A stretch of 64,000 nucleotides of DNA from UBA2357 sp002344625. GTDB lineage: Bacteria > Pseudomonadota > Gammaproteobacteria > Burkholderiales > Rhodocyclaceae. The DNA lies in assembly GCA_937995335.1 (NCBI GenBank), contig CALKIH010000053.1, positions 62,001 to 126,000 of the forward strand. Direction: 5' to 3'. Both the position numbers and the translations under genes were made by a program. This document shows positions 59,375 through 64,000 of the stretch, piece by piece. Every line of letters starts with the position of its first letter. The stretch's first letter is position 1. The notes under the pieces are model-generated. The model had not been told where the DNA came from, did no database searches, and worked only from the letters and a program-made list of their open reading frames with translations.

Positions 59375-60514
59375 TCAGAACTCCATGGTCAGGCCGGTGC
59401 CGAGCGCCCAACTGCGGTCGCGCTTTTCGTCGCCGTCGTCACGCGGCCAGAAATGGCCGAGAATCACTTCGCCGATCAGCCAGTCGCGCAGGAACGGCTG
59501 CTGCCATTTGAAGCGCACCCCGTATTCGCCGACGGTGGCGCTCGAACCGGTTTCGCCGCTGATCAGCACTTCGCTCGACAAAAGACGCCGGTCGCCGAAG
59601 GACTTGTACATGCCGACACTGCTCGACCATTCGAAGTCGTTGCTGTCTTCCGAAATCGTGGTCGAGTTCAACCAGCGGAACGCGAGGGTCGGGTCGAACG
59701 TGTGTTCATAGTCGAGCGCAGTGGTCGAGCCGAAGCCTTCGCTGGTGGCCCAGAAGAAGGTCTGGCGAAAACGCACCTCGTCCTGCTCCGAAAGCGCCCA
59801 GTCGTGGCGATAGCGTGCATGGGTGAACAGCCTGTAGCCACCGCGGACGCCGATCCGGAAATCGATCGAATCGTAGATCGACTTGCCCAGGCCGACGAAA
59901 AAGGTGGAGTCGTCGCGCCGGTCCTCTGAAATCAGTTGCTGCTGGCGCGTGAAGGGTTGCGGCTGGTCGCTGATCAGGTCGCGCTCGTTGTCGCGCCCAA
60001 AGAACAGGTACGAGTTGTCGCGCAGGTTTGGCAGGTCGAGGCGCGCCGAGAAGCGCACATTGAAGTCGAAGCCATCGTCCTGACGCCACAAGGTGCGCAG
60101 CGCGAAGCGCCCGTTCCAGACCCGCCCGCCATCCTCGAAGGGCCGATCGCCGAACCAGCTGTTCACCCCCGCGGCCACCCAGGTCGTCGCCCCCTTCACC
60201 ACACGCCGCGAGGCGTCGAGAAAAGGCTCTCTTGCCGCGTCAGGCGCGGCCTCCGCCGCACCGGCGGGATCGACGGCCAGTGCCGCGTCGCCCGACGCAG
60301 AGGCGGCCTGATGAGTTGGCCGGGCGGCACCCGCCTCCACGCCGTCCACCCGCACGCGTTCACCCTCGGTGCGCGACAGGCTGTCGTCCAGCGCGAGCGG
60401 CACCTCGAGCCGCTCACGCGGATGCTCGGCCGCCCGCTGCGGCGCCGGGGCGGTACTGCAGCCCGCCATTACGAAAAGCGGCAAGGCTGCCGGCAAAACG
60501 ACATTACGCAACAC
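59375..60514 (-). CDS. Predicted outer-membrane lipoprotein with beta-barrel-like C-terminus
   Basis: 379 residues. Signal peptide with lipobox VMAGC (residues 15-19), then an Ala-rich, low-complexity linker (to about 110) and a C-terminal ~260 residues of alternating beta strands rich in aromatic residues (FALRTLWRQDDGFDFNVRFSARLDLP, YRLFTHARYRHDW, RFKWQQPFL), ending in Phe. That pattern suggests a barrel in the outer membrane. I do not recognise a named family. Confidence 0.6.
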   Translation of the reverse strand: MLRNVVLPAALPLFVMAGCSTAPAPQRAAEHPRERLEVPLALDDSLSRTEGERVRVDGVEAGAARPTHQAASASGDAALAVDPAGAAEAAPDAAREPFLDASRRVVKGATTWVAAGVNSWFGDRPFEDGGRVWNGRFALRTLWRQDDGFDFNVRFSARLDLPNLRDNSYLFFGRDNERDLISDQPQPFTRQQQLISEDRRDDSTFFVGLGKSIYDSIDFRIGVRGGYRLFTHARYRHDWALSEQDEVRFRQTFFWATSEGFGSTTALDYEHTFDPTLAFRWLNSTTISEDSNDFEWSSSVGMYKSFGDRRLLSSEVLISGETGSSATVGEYGVRFKWQQPFLRDWLIGEVILGHFWPRDDGDEKRDRSWALGTGLTMEF

Positions 60515-60718
60515 GCAAAAGCTCCATGACGATCACGACCAGCGGTCCCGAGGACACGCGAATAGGCATCTTCCCCTGCGTCGGCAGTATCCCCGTCCAT
60601 CGGGCAGGGGTCAATCGACATACCGGCCGGCTTGCCGCGCCGCAGCGCGGCGACCGTGCACCAGTGCCCGGCGGCGGGCACGGCCCATCTGCTACAATTT
60701 TGCGCAGGAGATCGGGAA

Positions 60719-61537
60719 ATGATTCGAACAAGCCAGATAATCGCGGCGCTGACCCTCTGTGCAATGGCCATTCCAGCCCCAGAACGCGCTTTCGCCCAAG
60801 ACATCGAACAAAACTCGCGACTCGACCGGATCATCGCCAGCAAGCTCCTCAAGGTCTGCGTGTGGCCCGACTATTACGGCATTTCGTACCGCAATCCCAA
60901 GAGCGGCCTGCTCGACGGAATCGACATCGACATGGCGAATGCGCTGGGCGCCGATCTGGGCGCCACGGTCGAGTTCGTCGACAGCAGCTTTGCACGGCTC
61001 GCGGACGACGTGCTCGCCGCGCAGTGCGATGTGGCGATGTTCGCAATCGGCGTGACGCCGAGCCGCCAGAAGGTCTTGCGCTTCACCGCGCCGCATCTGG
61101 TCAGCGACATCTACGCGATCACCACCCGCAGCAACCGCCGCATCCGGTCCTGGAACGACATCGACAAACCCGGCATACGGGTCGCGGTCGCCAAGGGCAC
61201 GCTGCACGAACCGATCATGCGCGACAAATTGCAGCACGCCAGCCTAGTCGTGCTGGATACGCCGCATGCGCGCGAGCAGGAAGTCGAGTCCGGCCGCGCC
61301 GACGTCTTCATGACCGACTATCCGTACAGCCGGCGCATGCTCGACAACGCCGACTGGGCGCGCCTGATCGCACCTGACGCGGTCTACCACCTGACGCCCT
61401 ACGCCTACGCGCTGGCCCCGGGCGACGAACGCTGGTATGCGCGCCTGCAGGACTTTGTCGCGACGGTGAAAGCCGACGGACGGCTCGCGGCGGCCGCCGA
61501 GCGGCATCAGCTCTCGACCATCGTCAAGACCCGCTAA
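60719..61537 (+). CDS. Periplasmic amino-acid-type binding protein (SBP_bac_3)
   Basis: 272 residues from ATG 60719 with AGGAG nine bases upstream; an earlier in-frame start at 60632 would destroy the signal peptide (MIRTSQIIAALTLCAMAIPAPERAFAQ). SBP_bac_3 fold: LLKVCVWPDYYGISYRNPKSGLLDGIDIDMANALG, VEFVDSSF, AQCDVAMFAIGVTPSRQKVLRFTAPH. No permease or ATPase is nearby. 25 bases downstream is a membrane GGDEF gene, so it likely serves as the sensor for that enzyme. TGCTACAAT (60690-60698) is a possible extended -10. Confidence 0.88.
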   Translation: MIRTSQIIAALTLCAMAIPAPERAFAQDIEQNSRLDRIIASKLLKVCVWPDYYGISYRNPKSGLLDGIDIDMANALGADLGATVEFVDSSFARLADDVLAAQCDVAMFAIGVTPSRQKVLRFTAPHLVSDIYAITTRSNRRIRSWNDIDKPGIRVAVAKGTLHEPIMRDKLQHASLVVLDTPHAREQEVESGRADVFMTDYPYSRRMLDNADWARLIAPDAVYHLTPYAYALAPGDERWYARLQDFVATVKADGRLAAAAERHQLSTIVKTR

Positions 61538-61562
61538 GAGACAACCCGGGCAGGGACCACAA

Positions 61563-63812
61563 TTGGGCCGTCAGACCATCTCCCGCTATGCCGATCTGGG
61601 ATTCGTGCTTTTCATCGTTCTGTGCCTCGTCCTGTCGGTGCTGTCCGTGCGTTACCACGGCCGCACCATGGAACGCGAGGTCATCGCCACCCAGGTCAAG
61701 CTCGCCGAGCTCCACACGCGCGCGGCCATCGAACATCTGGCCCAGACGATCGCTACCGTAGATCTGCTGATGCGCAGCCTGCTCGAGAGCGGCTACGCCG
61801 AACGCAGCAGCGAGGGCTGGAAGAACACGCTGAAGGCCGCGTTGATCAACTCGCCCCAGTTGCGCTCGCTGTCCCTGCTCGACGACGGCGGCCGCGTCAT
61901 CATCAGCACCAACGAGGACGACCTCGGCCTGACGCCCGCGGTGGACGGCTTCCTGCCCGATGTGGGGCCATACAGCGACCTGCTGCGCATCGGCCCCCCC
62001 TACCACGGACGCGACCTGGCCGACGGCCGCGAGATACTCGACTGGAGCAAGACCCAGCCCGACATCGGCTTCGTTCCGGTGATCCGCAGCATTTCGATGG
62101 GCGAAGGACCGCGGCTGAGCCTGATGGCCGTTCTCAACGTGGATTTCTTCCTCAACCGGCTGTCGCAGCGCGAGGCCGTACCCATGGAATTCGACATCGT
62201 GCGCTACGATGGCCGGATCCTGTTCTCGAATACCGAGTCGCCCCACACCACGGCCCGGATCGCCGCCGACCACCGGATCGCCGAGAACTGGCGCGCCGGC
62301 GTCGAAAGCGGCGTCGTCCACTGGGGGCCCGAAGGCGGCCATGCCGTCCTCGCACACCGCGTCGACACCCGGCTGCCGGTGGGCGTCATCGCGCATATCA
62401 GCCTCGATACCGCGCTCGCGGCGGCGCAATCCGAGAGCCGGAGCCAGCAGGCGACCCTGTTGCCGATCATCGCGCTGGCATTGTTCGTGGTGCTGGTCGC
62501 TTACCTGATGTTCAGGCGGATCGGCGAGCGCCAGTTCAGGACCCAGCAAACCGAACTGATGCGCACCGGCCAGTTGCTCGACGCCCTGCCGGCGGCCGTG
62601 CTTCTGTTCGACGACGACGGGCGGCTGGTGCTCAGCAATCGGACCTGGGACGAAACCGGCCTGAGCGGTGCCACCGACCCCGGGCGCAACGTGCCACCCA
62701 TGACGATCGACGCGCTGGCCGCGCACCTCGCCCGCGACGATGGCGACCCGGCCCAGCCGATGCGCGCGGTGTTGACCGGCGACAGCCCGGCCTTCGACGC
62801 CGAGTTCGCGGCCACGACGCACAGCGGCCCGCGGCACTTCCAGCTCATGGTGCGGCCGCTCGCACCAGCACCGTTCCAGGGCGCCACGGCGATGCTCCTC
62901 GACGTGACCCGGCGGCGCGAGGCCGAACAGGAGTCCAGATTGCTGCGGGCCGCGGTCAACGCGGTACCGAGCGGCATCGTCATCACCGACACCGACGCGT
63001 GCGTCGAATGGGCCAACCCGGCCTTCACCGAGCTCACCGGCTACGCGATCGAGGAAGCACTCGGGCGCCGACCCGCCGAACTGGTGCGCTCCGGCCTGCA
63101 GGGCAAGGACTTCTACAAGCGGCTTTGGGACACGATCTGCGCCGGGCAGGTCTGGCGCGGCGAACTGATCAACAAGCGCAAGGACGAATCGCTCTACCAC
63201 GAAGCGCTCACCATCGCCCCGGTCAGCGACGAGCACGGCTCGATCCAGCACTTCGTCGCCATCAAGGAGGACATCAGCGAACGCAAGCGTCTCGAGGCGC
63301 GGCTGATCGAGCTGGCCCGCACCGACCCGCTCACCGGGCTCGCGAACCGCCGGGCGTTCACCGAGAGCCTGGGCGCCGAGCTCGACCGCATGCGCCGGCA
63401 CGGCCACCCGCTATCGGTGCTGATGCTCGACGTCGATCTGTTCAAACGGGTGAACGACCAGCACGGCCACGCGACCGGCGACCGGGTGCTGAGAACCGTC
63501 GCCGAGGCCATGCGCACCAACGTGCGCGCCACCGACGCCCTCGGCCGGGTGGGCGGCGAGGAGTTCGCGATCGCCTTGGTCGAAACCGGCGGCGACGCCG
63601 CCCTGGAACTGGCCGAACGCATCCGCAGCGCGGTCGCTGCGGCCCGGATCGAGACCCATGGACAGTCGATCGGCGTCACCATGAGCGTCGGCGTCACGGT
63701 GGCACGCGGCGACGACACCGTCGACGGCGTGCTGTCACGGGCCGACGCCGCGCTCTACGCGGCCAAGAGCGGCGGCCGCAACCGGGTCACTCGCGCCGAC
63801 GACGGCGCGTGA
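61563..63812 (+). CDS. Membrane diguanylate cyclase (Cache-PAS-PAS-GGDEF)
   Basis: 749 residues from TTG 61563, with AGGG seven bases upstream. Transmembrane helix at 9-31, periplasmic Cache-like region (35-295), second helix at about 298-318, a PAS-like region (about 330-440), a PAS domain (about 450-580, ending KEDISERKRLE) and GGDEF. The signature is GGEEF (664-668) with the inhibitory RxxD (RATD) five residues upstream, so an active, feedback-inhibited cyclase is expected. No EAL domain. Paired with the upstream binding protein. Confidence 0.92.
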   Translation: MGRQTISRYADLGFVLFIVLCLVLSVLSVRYHGRTMEREVIATQVKLAELHTRAAIEHLAQTIATVDLLMRSLLESGYAERSSEGWKNTLKAALINSPQLRSLSLLDDGGRVIISTNEDDLGLTPAVDGFLPDVGPYSDLLRIGPPYHGRDLADGREILDWSKTQPDIGFVPVIRSISMGEGPRLSLMAVLNVDFFLNRLSQREAVPMEFDIVRYDGRILFSNTESPHTTARIAADHRIAENWRAGVESGVVHWGPEGGHAVLAHRVDTRLPVGVIAHISLDTALAAAQSESRSQQATLLPIIALALFVVLVAYLMFRRIGERQFRTQQTELMRTGQLLDALPAAVLLFDDDGRLVLSNRTWDETGLSGATDPGRNVPPMTIDALAAHLARDDGDPAQPMRAVLTGDSPAFDAEFAATTHSGPRHFQLMVRPLAPAPFQGATAMLLDVTRRREAEQESRLLRAAVNAVPSGIVITDTDACVEWANPAFTELTGYAIEEALGRRPAELVRSGLQGKDFYKRLWDTICAGQVWRGELINKRKDESLYHEALTIAPVSDEHGSIQHFVAIKEDISERKRLEARLIELARTDPLTGLANRRAFTESLGAELDRMRRHGHPLSVLMLDVDLFKRVNDQHGHATGDRVLRTVAEAMRTNVRATDALGRVGGEEFAIALVETGGDAALELAERIRSAVAAARIETHGQSIGVTMSVGVTVARGDDTVDGVLSRADAALYAAKSGGRNRVTRADDGA

Positions 63813-63827
63813 GCGGGGTCGCAGACG

Positions 63828-64000
63828 ATGGAAACGCTTGACGTCGTCGTGATCGGAGCCGGCGTGGTCGGCCTGGCGTGCGCCCGGGCGCTGGCCGAGG
63901 CCGGTCGCGAAGTGCTGGTGATCGAGCGTGAAACCCGCTTCGGCAGCGGCATCAGCGCACGCAACAGCGAAGTGATCCATGCCGGCCTCTACTACCCGCC
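63828..64000 (+). CDS. FAD-dependent oxidoreductase, L-2-hydroxyglutarate oxidase-like (3' end outside window)
   Basis: 57 residues visible. DxxVIGAGVVGLACARALAEAG is the FAD Rossmann motif, followed by VLVIERE, then the segment RNSEVIHAGLYYP, typical of LhgO/YgaF-type dehydrogenases. It begins 16 bases after the GGDEF stop. Most of the protein is outside the window, so the substrate is uncertain. Confidence 0.8.
   Translation, partial: METLDVVVIGAGVVGLACARALAEAGREVLVIERETRFGSGISARNSEVIHAGLYYP

Overview
High-GC Proteobacterial chromosome. The gmk-rpoZ-spoT block, a c4-type cytochrome, a PACE efflux protein, a DUF4124 secreted protein and many Cache/PAS/GGDEF/EAL proteins fit a Betaproteobacterium, most likely of the Rhodocyclales (Azoarcus/Thauera/Aromatoleum-like). 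The taxon is inferred from gene content, because no rRNA or tRNA gene lies in the window. No insertion sequence or prophage was seen.

Layout. 1-8044 (+): signalling cluster with the end of a hybrid histidine kinase, a REC-PAS-PAS-GGDEF-EAL-REC protein and a Cache/PAS/GAF histidine kinase joined by a GTGA overlap. 8069-10708 (-): GhrA-like dehydrogenase, a DUF4124 protein, a DMT exporter and a small Cys-rich secreted protein. 10975-23943 (+): WYL regulator, then a complete type I-F CRISPR-Cas locus (cas1, cas2-3, csy1, csy2, csy3, csy4, leader with an exact IHF consensus, 57 repeats and 56 spacers). 24012-28879 (-): GtrA, GT2, PMT/ArnT-like transferase, OmpR-type regulator and sensor kinase in one overlapping operon, with three 11-bp-phased direct repeats upstream. 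29232-32356 (+): gmk, rpoZ, spoT. 32375-36216 (-): a small XRE protein and a large hybrid kinase with REC and Hpt domains. 36502-41169 (-): Liv-type ABC importer. 41622-45297: PACE, MurB, amidase (-), cytochrome c4 and a methyltransferase. 45301-49607 (-): UrtA-like binding protein overlapping a Cache-PAS-GGDEF-EAL protein. 49905-52296 (-): alpha-E and circularly permuted ATP-grasp pair. 52607-57457 (-): thioredoxin, NTF2-like protein, SLC13 permease, HSL-type hydrolase and Lrp/AsnC regulator. 57630-59327 (+): leuA. 59375-60514 (-): predicted outer-membrane lipoprotein. 60719-63812 (+): second binding-protein/GGDEF pair. 63828-64000 (+): start of an FAD oxidoreductase.

Main points. The CRISPR array holds internal evidence of repeated targeting of the same phage genes. 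Spacers 1, 11 and 38 fall on one short stretch, and spacers 27 and 41 overlap on another. The overlapping spacers expose each other's 5'-CC flank, the known type I-F PAM, and the mismatches between related spacers are synonymous in a shared reading frame. The other theme is periplasmic solute sensing tied to c-di-GMP: two unrelated binding proteins each sit directly upstream of a membrane GGDEF protein.
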